Assembly: GCA_023078555.1 (NCBI GenBank)
Contig: CM041202.1
Span: 1,918,022-1,982,021, forward strand
DNA from: Ulva prolifera
Lineage: Eukaryota > Chlorophyta > Ulvophyceae > Ulvales > Ulvaceae
Reading direction: 5' to 3'
DNA length: 64,000 bases
Part shown: positions 12,801 through 24,900 of the stretch, one piece after another
Layout: the number at the start of each line of letters is the position of its first letter
Position numbering within the stretch: position 1 is the first letter of the stretch
Notes under the pieces: generated by a model
The model's input: only the letters and a program-made list of their open reading frames with translations
The model's database searches: none
What the model was told of the DNA's origin: nothing
Position numbers and translations under genes: made by a program

Positions 12801-12966
12801 ACCAGAGTTTGGGCTTTTCTTGACGAAGGGGCACATTCTGCCCAGCGACCGCCACTTTTGTCCGGTCGTCCTTGTTTGGCTCGGTGGCGTTCCGGACAAG
12901 CTGAGAGCATCGCTGACGCTGAGGTCGCAGAGCAAGAGGACTGTCGCCGAAGCCGGTCCCGGACAC
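9853..12966 (-). CDS. Rhomboid intramembrane serine protease, 6+1 TM topology with extended linker
   Basis: Four exons read leftwards (12966-12685, 11988-11867, 11070-10761, 10299-9853) and give 386 residues in frame. Rhomboids cut membrane proteins within the bilayer. TM1 is in exon 1 (WLAFLAANLSVYAAGIFIAL). Exon 2 has the conserved EYWRLLTATFMHAGLLHLGTN. Exon 3 carries the nucleophile motif GASGS (Ser166) and the catalytic His219 in NSGHLAGF, so the Ser-His dyad is intact. Exon 4 has no ATG: it encodes a Pro/Glu/Ala-rich linker of about 115 residues, then one more hydrophobic helix (about 356-377) and a stop. That gives the 6+1 arrangement. Its compartment is uncertain and no clear transit peptide is visible. 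Exons 3-4 are GC-rich at third positions; exons 1-2 are not. Introns 2 and 3 hold minisatellites. Confidence 0.9.
10614..10737. repeat. Minisatellite, 49-51 bp unit, 2.5 copies, in rhomboid intron 3
   Basis: Units at 10614-10664 (51 bp) and 10665-10713 (49 bp) are followed by a partial third at 10714-10737. All start CAGCCTCTCCGGCT. This start matches a dispersed motif seen elsewhere in the window (see the repeats at 12262, 18240 and 42952). Confidence 0.9.
11090..11305. repeat. Degenerate tandem repeat, about 24-bp unit, in rhomboid intron 2
   Basis: About eight to nine diverged units of the type GTGTGCTATCACGGATCTAT run across most of the first third of the intron. The divergence suggests an old array. 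Confidence 0.85.
12262..12440 (-). repeat. Dispersed repeat (family D), longer copy
   Basis: It contains the phrase AAGGCAGGTAGCACCGCGAGC followed by a CA-rich tail of CACGCAAC and CACAGCCACACAG blocks. A second copy of similar length and order is at about 18240-18440. Shorter pieces of the head motif occur at 18178, 36704 and 62220 in this orientation, and at 10605, 18838 and 42952 in the other. Confidence 0.75.
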
Positions 12967-13958
12967 CTGCGCGTGACTGCCTGACTATGAACGAGAAAGC
13001 GTGGGGGATGCTCGATTTTGCTTACTGTATTTCGAGCAGGCATGATCGGCCGCAATCATAGATTCGAAACTGTTGCCAGTGTTGCCAGTGTTGCGATGAG
13101 GTAGTTGTGCACTGCAGTATTGACAACACCACCCCCGAAACGATCTTGTAGGCATCAGTCGCACGCGAACGTGAATCCAGTAACATATGCTAACAATTTA
13201 TATGCATCAACGTGCGTGTTTGCAGTAGATAACAGGTAATGAGCAGAGGCACACCCTCGTACGCGGTAACGTACGCAGAGTGCCACGACTCGCGATCCCG
13301 GACGACATGAATGCCAATAGCAAACTAGCAGAAGCTACTTTGACAGTGAAGTATTGATCAAATAGATCGGTCCAATCTCGAACACGTGCCAGTCACAGCC
13401 AGCGTATACGTGTCGCTAACGACGACAACAATAGCGCGCACTTGTAGGTACACAGCTATTAACGATCGGATGGCAAGTGTGAACTGCTCCGACTGTATGC
13501 TGACATGCGCTGCGACCCTGCATCAGCGCTTTGCATGTGTTGTTCCGACGACGACAATTCGAAGCACAGAACACTACGTCAACATGCAACGGCCAATCTG
13601 CCTGAGCAGGCTACCTGACAAACCGCTAATAGACGCTGCGGCATCCCATGAACATCACTCGTGTCGCAGTTGCGGCTTTCATCTGCCTGTCTGTACTTCG
13701 CGCTCCGGGAGCGTTGGTGATCGGTCCTAAACAACTCGTACATCGTGCCTCTTCAAATCAGCTAGTCAAGCATGACTCTATCATCACGCCTACCTGCATC
13801 TAAATTCGTGATTCGACAGCATTCATCCGGTCGTCACCGACATACAGCGCATCGGCATCCCTGCCCGGTTCTTCGTGCGACCGCTGAGAGTGTTGCGGAC
13901 GAGATAACAACTTACAGCAGCAAAAAGGAAGAATTAGACACCAAAGGTTGATGTCTGC
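12967..13958. other. Divergent intergenic region (rhomboid / PHYHD1-like)
   Basis: This 1-kb spacer between two divergent genes should hold both promoters. Composition is near 50% GC with no supported coding exon. No TATA-type element or operator could be assigned. Confidence 0.5.
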
Positions 13959-15491
13959 ATGTGCTCTCTTTACCCGGGATCACCGGTATCTTCTGTTCAG
14001 CTATTTCAAGGCACTCGCCACGCAGGATTCCTCACCCTTCCCAATTTTGCAAGCAAGGAGCAATGTGAAGCCCTCAAAAAGCGAGCTGAGGAGCTTGTGG
14101 AAGCGTTTGACCCTGTTGAACTGGCGATTTTCTCAACCACCAGTCAAGTGAGCTCACATCTGACATCTGTAATGCCTCCATCAAGTGTTCGACACGGCGC
14201 TGCAAATTCGAGAGAAATGTCCAATGACATCATATATTGCATAGCCGTAGCTCTGGCTGATGAATGCAGGAAAAAACCACGACCCAGTACTTCATGGACA
14301 GTGCAGCGAAAGTTTCTTTCTTCTTTGAAGAGGGAGCCTTTGCAGACGATGGCAGCCTTGTCAAGCCCAAAGCGTTGAGTCTGAACAAGATGGGACATGC
14401 TCTGCACGATGTAGATCCCGTGTTCCGTGAGTTCTCCCGCTCAGATGCGATGAAGGACCTCTACCGGGAGCTGGGATTCATCAAGCCCCTGCCAGTGCAG
14501 TCCATGTACATCTTCAAGCAGCCTTCGATTGGCGGCCCTGTGGTGCCCCACCAGGACAGGTGTGACCCCTTTTCCCCCTCAATTCCGATTGAACGCCTGC
14601 AGTCCCAACAACTTGTCCAACCCGACCAAGCCCGCGAAGGCTGGCATGCTGTCAGCAATCCACAATTGCGATTGTATCCAATGCACCACAGGCTGCCACA
14701 CAGGCTGCACTGCACCACAGGCTGCCACACAGGCTGCACTGCCTGCCCTGGAATCCACCCATACGGAAAGTCCAAGTAGGCCTGCATCTACGAGATCTCG
14801 CAGTCCAGGTCTCCCGTGCATCAGGTGCCTACAGTGGCACCACCGCCACCACAGTCAACTCCCAAAGGTCGGTGTGTGGAATTACCTCATCAATCTCACC
14901 TCATCAGGTAGGACCGCCACCTCCGGTACTGCCTTAGTACAATTGTGAAACGGTCGCAGTCGCTCACGCCCCTCGGCGACCCGAAATCTGCACGACCGTT
15001 CGCATTCAAAACGTAAATGCAATGAGTACGTGCCTTACACTCCAACATGAAAACGTTCCCCTCCCACACACAAGAACCAATGCAAGAAGCAATGCTGCAG
15101 CGCCTTCCTCACGACTGAGCCGCTGTCCTGCGTCGGCGTGTGGCTCGCGCTGGAAGACGCCACCGTCGCCAACGGCTGCCTCTTCTCCTCCGAGGGCAAC
15201 CACGCCGCCGGCCTCGCCGCACGCATGACGGCCGATGGCGCCGGCGGCGTCACCTGGCCCTCCGGCACGCCCGACTTCTCCGCGCTGCAGCTGGAGCCCC
15301 TCGAGGTGGCCGCCGGCACGCTCGTCGTGCTGCACGGCAGCAACGTGCACGGCAGCAGCGCCAACACGTCGCCGCAGTCGCGGCACGCGTACAGCATGCA
15401 TGTGGTCGAGGGCGCGCCGGGGACGGTCTGGCTGCCAGACAACTGGCTGCAGCGGCCGGCCGGGCAGCCGTTTGAGCCGCTGTATGAGTGA
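13959..15491 (+). CDS. PHYHD1: Phytanoyl-CoA dioxygenase family protein, PHYHD1-like Fe(II)/2-oxoglutarate oxygenase
   Basis: Exons 13959-14147, 14270-14559 and 15101-15491 join to 289 residues, the typical PHYHD1 length. The family uses Fe(II), O2 and 2-oxoglutarate; the physiological substrate of PHYHD1 is not settled. Landmarks are GFLTLPNFASKEQC at the N-terminus, SMYIFKQPSIGGPVVPHQD with the iron ligands His157 and Asp159 at the end of exon 2, WLALEDATVANGCLF in exon 3, the distal ligand His243 (SNVHGSS) and Arg254 (SRHAY) for the 2-oxoglutarate carboxylate. The C-terminus TVWLPDNWLQRP is also PHYHD1-like. All catalytic residues are present. There is no signal peptide, and the last residues (LYE) are not a PTS1, so a cytosolic location is most likely. 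Exon 3 is almost purely G/C-ending, whereas exons 1-2 are mixed. Confidence 0.92.
14682..14739. repeat. 29-bp tandem duplication in PHYHD1-like intron 2
   Basis: Two identical adjacent copies (14682-14710 and 14711-14739) start TGCACCACAGGCTGCC. Confidence 0.95.
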
Positions 15492-18400
15492 AAGGGTGAT
15501 GTGTGGGCATTCGTGAGTGCAGGCGGCAGGGTGAGCGTGCCCTTTCTTGGGAGCGCCAGTGTATGAGTGAGCTGCTGGATGTGTGCGGCACGGTGGGAGG
15601 GAGCTGCTGCGGGGCGCATTCATCATGCCTCAATGACGACCACCCTGCAGGGACAAATTGTTTGGCAGGTGGATGTGGAACTGCCTGGCGCAGCTGCGCG
15701 CAGTGGGCGTGCCGCCGCAGGCATCATGTCCCCGGCAGCTGCACGCGGCATGGTGTATATAGACTGCGAAGCGCCCGGTGGCATTCATTCCCGCTGCTGC
15801 ACGGGGCATGGGCGCCGCAGCAGGATGCAGTGCCTTGCGGCCACATGTGCGGTCAGCCCACACGCAGGGGGGGGCCTCCGGCGCTTCAGTGGGATGTGCG
15901 GGATGCTCGAGGTCATGCGTGTGCTGAGCATAGGGTTTGGGGGAGGCTTGGGGGGAGGTGTGGTGACTGCAAGGAGAGGGTCCAGGGCAGCACTGCCTGG
16001 GAGGTTTGTGGCTGAAGGGGTGATACGGCAGCGAGGCAGCCGCTGGGCGAAGCGAAGGACAGGACAACAAGGCTGGAGATGGGGCTCAAGCGGTGCTTCA
16101 ACCTGTGCTACGCTTCAAGCGTGATGTTTCTATTTCTATTTCGTGCTCAGTGATGGCACCCCGGGTGTGTGGAGTCATGGCGGCACATCTGGCAAGCTGC
16201 CAGCCCTGCTGAGCGGCCAGGGCGGCGTACTAGCGAATTGCGCATGTATGTGTCTTAGTGGCGGCGGCTGGCTCGGAGGAGGTCGGCATTGTGCAGGGCA
16301 GGTGCACTGTGTAGCTAAAGAGATAGCTCAGCGCGGCCGCGAGTGCTGCTGGAGCGTGGCCGCTGGTGGTGTGTCACCGAGCCTGGTCTTCTGCACCCTC
16401 TCCTGCTCTTTCGGGCTTGTTTATTCTGGCCTTGCCTTGTTGGGATTCTTCAATGGGTAGAACGAGTCGACTCGTCGGAGCTGCTGCTACAGAGATCGGC
16501 ATCGGGGCCGGTCCATGGCTGTGCTGCTCAGAGAGGAGGGAGTTCTGAGGAGCGCTGGGGGGCAGAGGGACTGCAAGCATGTGTGTATGCATGGCTGTGC
16601 TCGCCTTGCCTGCTGCAAGGAGGCAGGTGTACCTGTCAGGAATGGAGTACTCTGTGCATTGCACAGGGAACTTGTGTATTACCAGGACAATGACAGAGTG
16701 GCCAGTAGCACTGCCAAGGCAATGAACACGCATGCCAACATGCATGCCACCGCCCCAATGCATGCATGGCAGAAGATGCTCACAGGGAACTTGTGTATGA
16801 GTAGATGCTTGGGCTGCTGAGGCCTGGGTGGCAAGGGAATGGTGGTATTGATCACCTGTGCAGTGTGGTGGAAGGAGAGGCCTGGAAGAGGGTCCTGCCG
16901 TGTGTTGCGTGCTGCGGAGTGCGTGTGTGACAAGGATAATGCGAGGAGGACAGTACCGCGAAACCAGCAAGCAGCGCATGAACATAACCACCAACTCAAT
17001 CGGTCCATCACATCCACGCCACAAGTCCAACCAGCAGTCTGTGAGAATGCATGAAGACACAGCCAGATCCTTAGGAGAATCACGTATGGCCAGGAGCTAT
17101 GGTACAGGCAGGAGGTGTTAGTGACATGCAGTTAGACAAAGGAATGCTGACGCGCCATGAAGCAGTGCCTTGTGGTGTGGTGGAGCTCAGCCCTCCTGGT
17201 ATGGTGGGAGATGGTCGCCTGTTCCCCATGTTGTGCACTGGATGGCATCGTATTTCAAATTGTCCAGATTGAGCCGGCAGCCTCCGGCCTGCTGTCACCA
17301 GTACCTCATCTTGGGGGCTGGTGGCAGCTGCAAATTCTGCTGTGATCCTGGGCTGAGGGCCGAAAGGTTGCTCCAGTCATGCTTTTGCATTGATATGCAC
17401 TTGCTGTGAGTGCACACTCGTGGTGTAGTGATTGTCAAGCAAACAGAAGATATCGCAGATGGGGATGTGGATCAAACCATCACAATTGACTAAGTCACTG
17501 ATCGTTGTCTGCGCAATGTCTACATGAGCCGAAGCGCATCGTCGACATTTGTGAAGCGCACAGCACTTCATGTTGGTGGCTACAAGTGCTGCGACGGCGT
17601 GCAGCATGCTGCATCCGCTGTTGACGACGGCGTTAGTATTTTTGCTCCGAATGCGATATCTTTGTCTGGAGGTGCTGTGTCTGCCTCCCATGCACTTGCA
17701 ATCGAGCGTGCGCATGAAAGCAGTCTACACGATCGAGGTACTACTATATATACCAGCTGACGCCACGCGCTCGCCCACCATCCGCGCATCTATTTATTGA
17801 TTTCGACTACTAGGTATGCCTGCACTCTCGAAGAGCGCGGTTTCTGCACTACAAATCTGCAGGCAAGGCCTGGATCCCTCAAAATCAATCATTGATGTCA
17901 CCAAACGTACAGTTCTATGGCCTTGCGGTTATCAAAGGTGCCAATCGCGATCGGCTGCTCAATCGGCACCTCGGCTGTGCTCCGTGGTGCCACCTGCGTC
18001 CGCGCCGTTGTCCTTGCCACACATTGCTACTGCATGCCCCCAGACTGCCCCCCTGACGCAGACCACGTACGATCCCCAAGGCGGCCTCCGCCGCTAGAGC
18101 ATCTCCATGGAGATGCTGCAGGGCTTTGAGGGATATCTATATGTTTTCTAGAGCTGTTCTAAGCTGTTATCTGTATTACAGGGACAAAGCGAGAGAGCCA
18201 GATAGCACCGCAGGCCACTCAAACAGGGGCTCAACTCTGTGTGTTACCAGGACATGCATGTGCACAGCAAGCAAGGCAGGTAGCACCGCGAGCAGCAACC
18301 AGGGGATCCGGAACGGCACACCACGCAACAAGCCACACGCATCACACACCAGCACACCCACGCACCGCCATGGTGCACCACTCGCGCCGGCCACAGCCAC

Positions 18401-20975
18401 ACAGCCACACACACGACCACACACACCCACAAAGGGCGTGCTCCGTTCCGGGTGAGTCGGCGGATGGGGGCGCCCCCGTGTGTGTTATTCCGGCGCTTGG
18501 GGCTGGTCGGGGCATTGGGGCGGGGGTCCTGGGGGCCCCCGGCGGCTTCCGTGTGGGGCAGGCGCCGACCAGGCCGCTACATGGGGCTGCCGCTGCCGCG
18601 CGGGCGGCGGGGTTGTGTAGCGTGTTGGCATGTGGGTGTGTGTGTTGGGGTGGGGTCTGGGCCGCGTGCGGGTGCGTGGGTCGGGTGCACATGTCAGTGT
18701 GTGGGTGCGTTTGGGCCCCTTTGGGGGTGGGTGCGCGTGGGAGTGTGTGGGAGTGTTGGAGTGTGTGGGTGCTTGTTGTGCCTTGGCGTTGGCTGTTGCT
18801 CTCCTGTTGCGTGCGCGTTGCGTTGTTTGTGCTCTCCCTCTTGGTCCTGGCGGTGCTACCGGCCCCTCCGGCTTTTTCCTTTGTACCACACACCCGCAAA
18901 CACACACAAGCATCCCACTCAACATTTCTGGCTCAACTCTGTGTGACTCTCAGTGCATGCAATGATGCAGAGCCATTAGGCATCACTGCAGGGGTGCTTG
19001 AGTCACAAGGCATGTGGTTGCGCACATACTTGGAACATGCGTACTTGAGCCTGAAGTGGTACTTGGGCTTACTTGGCCAAGCTTGGGCTCATTGCACCAC
19101 TACACCATGTGTACTGAGGTCAAGCTTTGGCTGGGCACATTAGTAGAATGAGTACTTGCAGTGTTCGAATGAGTGCTTGCTGTGTTTGAAGGCTTCAGCA
19201 GGTGGTTTGGTTTGGTTGGTTTGTTTGAGCCCACGGCTTGACACAGCTGTAGCAATGCAGTAATCTGATTGCTACGCTGCAGGATGTTGGCACTGTGGCC
19301 TTGCACTGCATTGGAGGGAGTGCCTCAGTAGCCCTCGGAGAGAGCAGTTGTGGGCATCAATGGATTCACAAGCCTCCAACACACTGGATTGGCGACTAGT
19401 CACAAGAGCTCGGATGTAGCATGCCTGTCTCCACCGCACCGTGAACCACACGTCCGGCACAGGCAGGCTCAACACAGAACCTGAAGTTGGATACTACTAG
19501 TGGATGCAGGTGCAGGCGCAGGTGCAGCCCACTGGCGCCTGCACGAGTGGAAATGGATGTATGCAGACAAACACACACCACCGACACAGACAAACACAGC
19601 AGTTATGACATGTACATGTCATGCGTCATTTGAGCAAAGACAAACAAACGCGCATGATCATGATCATGGACACACAAATGTGGGCCATATAGCGGTGGTG
19701 ATGGTTGTGTGGTCTCAGATGCCCGTCACACCTGTACCATACATAGTGCTGCACGTTGTGACAACATTGACACTGTGGAACTCCAGTGATATGGCCGCTA
19801 TACCACTGGATTCTTGCATGCCATGAGGTAGGCATGGACCCTTGCAGGCGCTGTGAATGTACATCATGCATGCCTGAGATGTCTGCCTGACACAACAATG
19901 GCATAACTCATTACAGATGCCAATGGCCATGGCCACCTGGCTGTGTGTCGGAGCTCCGAGGGAGGCACACACAGGCAGGCCACTTTAAATTCGGAATCTC
20001 GAGGAAAGGCAAAATATCACATGGTGTGTGTGGAGCTGCACATTGTTGAATCTACTCACACGCGTACCGTGCCGACAGCCATGTGGATCCACTAGCTGGT
20101 AGGAGGCCGCGTGGGCCTATAGTGCATTATGCATGATATCATCGATGCCACAATGCTTGGCAAGTGCACTCCCAACCACGCACACAGAGACGCATCGAAC
20201 AGTGTGTGTGGCCGCGGGGGTGTTGGTGTTTCTGTGCGTCGGTGTGCGCGCTCTTGGTTCTGCTTCTGCTCGGGTGCATTATCGTCAACTGCTCTGGATC
20301 AGCCGATCCGGTGGAAATCATCTTGAGCCCGCTTTTCGTGGCCCGTGGCCCGCCTTGTCGCATTTGTCCCTACAGCTGCAGCACACGCCCTCGGGGGCAG
20401 GGTGCGGGTGCAGGGCCATGCATATACACGACGGCCGTGATGTGCCGCGTCGTGCATAAACACATGCAGAGGTCGACCCTGATCATGGACATGGATAGCC
20501 GTGCCGGCGTCGTATACCGCATGGTATATGCATGGCCGTGCGAGGCGCCTCGGGCTCGCCATATGACCGGCCGCCCGCCGCGCGCGGGCCCAGGTCTGCG
20601 CGCAGACGAATGCTGCAGCATGCTGGCGTGGTTGACGTCGATCAACATCGTGAATGTGCTTGGGTGCGCAGGCGGCGCTGCAGCTGCCATGTGCGCACCG
20701 CCCCCTTATCGCGAAACGCCTCGTGAGGACGAAACCACGGATTAATTGCTGTGGCAAACAACCCGGATCTGCGGGCAGCTACGCTCTATGTTCTCTGGCT
20801 GATCAGCTATGATATCATGATCGGCTGTGATATCATCGGTGCACTGGCCGCTCTCTATACACCGGTCGCTCATAATCTATAGCTATAGCTGCCGCGTCCA
20901 GTGGGCGCTGCGGGTGTTGTCGGTGACATTGCAGCGTGGCAATGCGGATATGTATCGGAAGTCTGGGCTTGTCAT
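15492..20975. other. Gene desert, left part
   Basis: No exon could be supported. The first 600 bases continue the GC-rich composition of the PHYHD1-like 3' end. About 18480-18790 is strongly G/T-biased (GTGTGTG and GGGG runs on the + strand). Open frames here are short, change frame, and occur equally on both strands, as expected by chance at this GC content. Confidence 0.5.
18240..18440 (-). repeat. Dispersed repeat (family D), second longer copy
   Basis: It matches the 12262-12440 copy in motif order: AAGGCAGGTAGCACCGCGAGC, then CACGCAAC, CACACCAGCACACCCACGC and CCACAGCCACACAG blocks. A short piece of the same head motif sits just upstream at 18178-18210, and an opposite-strand piece at 18838-18893. 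Confidence 0.75.
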
Positions 20976-21178
20976 CTCTCGGGAGCAGGGGTTGCGGTAT
21001 GATGCGGGCCTGGAGGACGCGATCCTGCTGCAGCTGCCGGACTGAGTTGTGCGTGCGGTTGTTGGTTGTTGTGTTCGTGTGTGTGTGAGTGTAGGTTGAT
21101 GTTGATGCGGATGAGATTCGGAACCGAATCTGAAACGTTTCAGTGTTTGTTTTCTCCCGTTCACTCTTTTGTAAATAT
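20976..21178 (+). mobile_element. Family A repeat, long copy (possible non-LTR retrotransposon 3' end)
   Basis: It starts CTCTCGGGAGCAGGGGTTGC, includes a short open stretch ending LPD-stop, and then a tail that ends in TTTTCTCCCGTTCACTCTTT and TGTAA. The 21814-21979 copy repeats this order. Shorter copies keep only the tail, which is the pattern left by 5'-truncated non-LTR insertions. No reverse transcriptase domain is visible, so the class is inferred. Confidence 0.6.
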
Positions 21179-21312
21179 CTTTCGAGCTGCCGCGTAAATG
21201 TAGGTAGCCACTGGAAGCCACCAAGGCCGCGACTGCAATTGCAAGTGCGCATGCTGGCCGCCTACCTGCATGCATTGCAACCCTATAGGTTTGCACACTG
21301 TATGGTTTTAAC

Positions 21313-21352
21313 CATTTACAAAAGAGTGAGCGGGAGAAGACAACACTGAATA
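21313..21352 (-). mobile_element. Family A repeat, short tail copy
   Basis: Reverse complement of the family A terminal 40 bases, with the conserved ACAAAAGAGTGAGCGGGAGA. Confidence 0.7.
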
Positions 21353-21417
21353 GGCTTGCAAACTGCCGCGATCATGATTGCACATGCAGTCCCGTGGACA
21401 GCATGTAAAGCAAAGTA

Positions 21418-21540
21418 TGAGGGGGGTTTCCAGGTGGTTCACCCCTTCGGCATATGTGGTCCCGTCAACTCGGAGCGGTCAATGTCCAATAGGATACGGC
21501 TCAGTAAATTCAGATTTACTTTACTTGAAGTGCGCTTACA
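21418..21540 (+). repeat. Family B dispersed repeat, 5'-truncated copy
   Basis: It matches the 3' half of the copies at 38998-39262 and 62705-62968, starting at GAGGGGGGTTTCCAGGTGG and ending with TTCAGATTTACTTTACTT. Identity by eye is about 90%. Confidence 0.85.
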
Positions 21541-21813
21541 CGTGTAAGTGCACTATGCAGCCAAACATGTCGCTGGACTCAAGAACTCGAGTCATTGGGA
21601 TCCCGAACAGGCTGCCCAGGCGCCGGCACACCAGGGCCGGCCGCCGCAGGCACGTCACCCAGGTCAGGGACCTCTGACTGAGCTCTAGATCCTTTCTTTG
21701 CTCTGTTGTATCAGTCGGCTCTAGATCAAGAACTGATCTGATCTAGAAGAGCACTCCGGCAAAATCACTAGTTTCGAAACTTAAGTCGAATTCGAAGTGA
21801 ATCTGATATCAGA

Positions 21814-21979
21814 CTCTCGGGACCTGGGGTTGCGGTATGATGCGGGCCTGGAGGACGCGACCCTGCCGGACTGAGTTGTGAGTGTGGTTGTTGTGTTCTT
21901 GTGTGTGTGAGTGGGTGTTGATGTTGATGCGGATGAGATTCGGTTTCAGTGTTTGTTTTCTCCCGTTCACTCTTGTGAA
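21814..21979 (+). mobile_element. Family A repeat, second long copy
   Basis: Direct repeat of 20976-21178, about 830 bp downstream, with small internal deletions. It shares GGGGTTGCGGTATGATGCGG, CTGCCGGACTGAGTTGTG and the CTCCCGTTCACTC tail. Confidence 0.65.
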
Positions 21980-24900
21980 CAATCTGATATCAGATATCGG
22001 AAGCTTCGAAGCTCACTGCGTGCCCTGAAGCCCCGGCCGCAGGAGTGCACACTCACGTGGTATCGCGATCGTATATATATTGGCATTGTCTTCTCCCAGG
22101 GACACGTTTGCTCTTTTGTAAGACCCCATATTAATATTGGCGAGGGGACACAGTCCAGGGAGCACTCGTACACGTGTGGCCACCGGCGCGCCATATATAG
22201 CTACAGGTGCCAGAAGTTGAGGATGATCATGAGGCCTCATGATGGCGCTTCAGTGAGCGTCCCAGAATGCCGCAGCAAGGGTCATCGCCGGCTCGTGGAG
22301 TCGCCCTGATATGCGTGCTTCACCCCCGAGAAGGTGCCTCCCCGATTCGTCCTCGAATCGAAGCTTCCTTACTTAAGTTCTCAACCGCAGCGAGCGGGTT
22401 CTCTTAGCTGCCGCGGCCGGAACCGACGTCGTTTCGAACGATTTGCGGACCGAGGCCCAAATCTCAACTGCCATCGTAGCGCGTGGTGTATGGCCCCTAG
22501 CCCCTGACTCCTCATCAGGGTGCACCCTAGCACAGCAGGACCGCAAAGGCTAGCTGCTTGATCGCAGGCCACTGCACACACAGAGTGACAGATGCTACAT
22601 CAAACTACGCCCCGAGATGTGTGTGTCTATTCCCTTTCATTCTTCTGTAAATGAGCGCTCTGAGATCCCTACATGTGCACAGCAGGGCAGCATTTCGTGG
22701 AAGAGTGCTGGGTGATGACTCTGATCATGAGCCCTGGGAGCAAGTGTCACATGGTGGAGCAACTGCACCACCTCCATAGGGGAACCCTGGAAACAGTGAG
22801 CAGGATCCTGCTCTGGAGCTAGCTTGCTTGCATGCAGGTGATGGATGATTGTTGCCATGGTAATCATCACAGTGAGAATTTGCACTGTCAGCCCCATTTG
22901 CACTGTCAACCCCATCAGGTAACAAACTCACCAGTGCTAGCTTGGCACTTCTCACTGTGTTCACTCACTCTGTTTCAGAAGGGCCCCTTTTGCTGCTGGT
23001 CTGTATGTTTGCCTGCGCACACACAGTTGCAGCCCCTAGTCCGGCGGCAGCAGCAAGTGTGCTGACTGCGCCTGGGCGTACTTGTCTACTTGTACTTGTT
23101 CTCAGTGGCGATCGTGAGATACCGCGCGTGGGGAGGAGGCACGAGGCACGTGCCTCCTCCTGCCGGTCCCCCCCCGCCACTGCTTTCCCAGCTGCCGTGC
23201 GCCAATGGGGCCACAGCCGTCTATTGCCTTGCCCGCCGGGAGTCGGACCTGGACGGCCATCCAGGCATGCTCTGTCCTGGAGGGTGCACCATCCCGGCCG
23301 GTGTGCGGCGCTGTGTCTCAAAGCTGCTGCAGCGGCTCAGGCGTGCCTCTGCCTGAGCATGCTGGGTGGCGTGAGTGTTGTACACCATTGGGACAGTGTG
23401 CCGAGAAGGTCTGGCTCTGTGGGTGGGCAGGGTGGTCGGGGACGGGTTTCAAGTTGGGTGCAGGGGGCGAGCCCCCCCCCCCCATCTGAGTTGCTGGTTT
23501 CGGCGGCAGCCGTGTGCTCTGGCTGGGCCACCCTGGTAGCACTGGCGATTGAGGGGTCGCTCCGAGCGTGCGCAGCCGCGAATGAGCGAGGCACGCGTGG
23601 GGTTGGGTACATGCCTGTGAATATTGGCGGGTGCGTGCCTGTGCTCGCGTGTGTGCATTGGGCATGTGGTGGTCCCGCCGAACGCGCGTGCCAAAATGTG
23701 TTGCCCTGATGTGCCAGCATCCCGAGTACCGTTCCAACAGAACTGTTGCCAGTGGCGTGGGGGTTGCTGTTCCGATGCATTGCTTGGCAGCGCTCTCTGC
23801 CTCCCCGACGTTGCCCTTCTGTCATAACATATCTGCTAGCACGCAGCTGTGTGCATTGCGATTCGAACCCGTGATCGAGGCCTCGAGAGCCGCAACCTGA
23901 GCGACATGCGTGTATGTATATGTTGCACGCCAGTATAGCTGCAGTCACTATCGGTGGCTCCAGTGTACTGCCAGTGATCACTGTCTCTAAAGCTCAATTG
24001 CACTCTCGAGCTCGCACTTTGATGAGGCCCCACGCCACCCGCATCTCACAACGTACATTGCCTGGAGAGGTGTGTGCCTCAGCTTCGCAGCTGAGCTACC
24101 TGAGCTAGCAGGCCACCAGTGCAACGTTACCCCCGCCTGGGAGGCTTAACTCATCAACTAGTTGAGCGCATGAGTGCACCTGTGCAACCGACAAGCTGCC
24201 GCAGCGCGCTCATGGCGCCTCTGCCATGGCTACAATTGTAAAATGTCGCAGCAGCTGATCATACTGCTTGCGGCTTGAGCCGGGGAAAGGCTGCGTTGCT
24301 GGCTTCCCGCCGTGGCCTGTTCCGTCTCAGCTGCACGGCTGCGTGTCAGCGGTAACAAAGTCCCGCTGCACAAGAAGTTGTGTATTTCAGAGCGGTTTAC
24401 CTTCAATTGCGAATTGGTACTCGCCCGCTGTCAAGTCAGTTTGCTGCATGCGTCAGGCAGTCCCTGATGAAGCTGCTGATGGCACAGCTGGCCGTTCCTG
24501 TCGCCTGGCAGGATCGTTCCACAGCAACTAGAACTGAGTAAGGAAAGTGTTTAATATTTTATAGAGATTGTAGAGCCTTCGACGGGCCTGTGCCGTGTAC
24601 CGACTGCCGCAGTTTGCAATGCACCTTGCCGCTTGACCACGCCTGTCGCCCCTCCAACACGGCAGGCATGACACTGTGTAGCTGCCACCAGTTGTGTGAT
24701 TGTTTGCAACCGTTTGCTCCTCTGTGACTCTGCATTTGTGGCGGCCATGCCTTGAGGCGCTTGAGTGGTACGCGACGACTGGGCCGGCGCCGGCCGGATA
24801 TGCACTGTCAACATCTCGAACTTATATTACAAAAGAGTGAACGGGAGAAAACAAACACTGAAACCGAATCTCCATGCCAACATCTCGAGGTACATACGTA

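Noticed and set aside
18480..18946. Long GC-rich frames (+ and -) over the G/T-rich tract
   Set aside because: Low-complexity GTGTGTG/GGGG sequence gives open frames on both strands without protein-like composition.
20700..20745. CTCGTGAGGACGAAAC, resembling stem II and the GAAA of a hammerhead ribozyme
   Set aside because: The CUGAUGA half of the catalytic core is missing upstream, so no ribozyme can be supported.
22942..23709. 255-codon open frame (+) in a GC-rich patch, with a 214-codon frame on the other strand
   Set aside because: Long frames on both strands are expected where stop codons are rare; there is no domain motif and no splice context.
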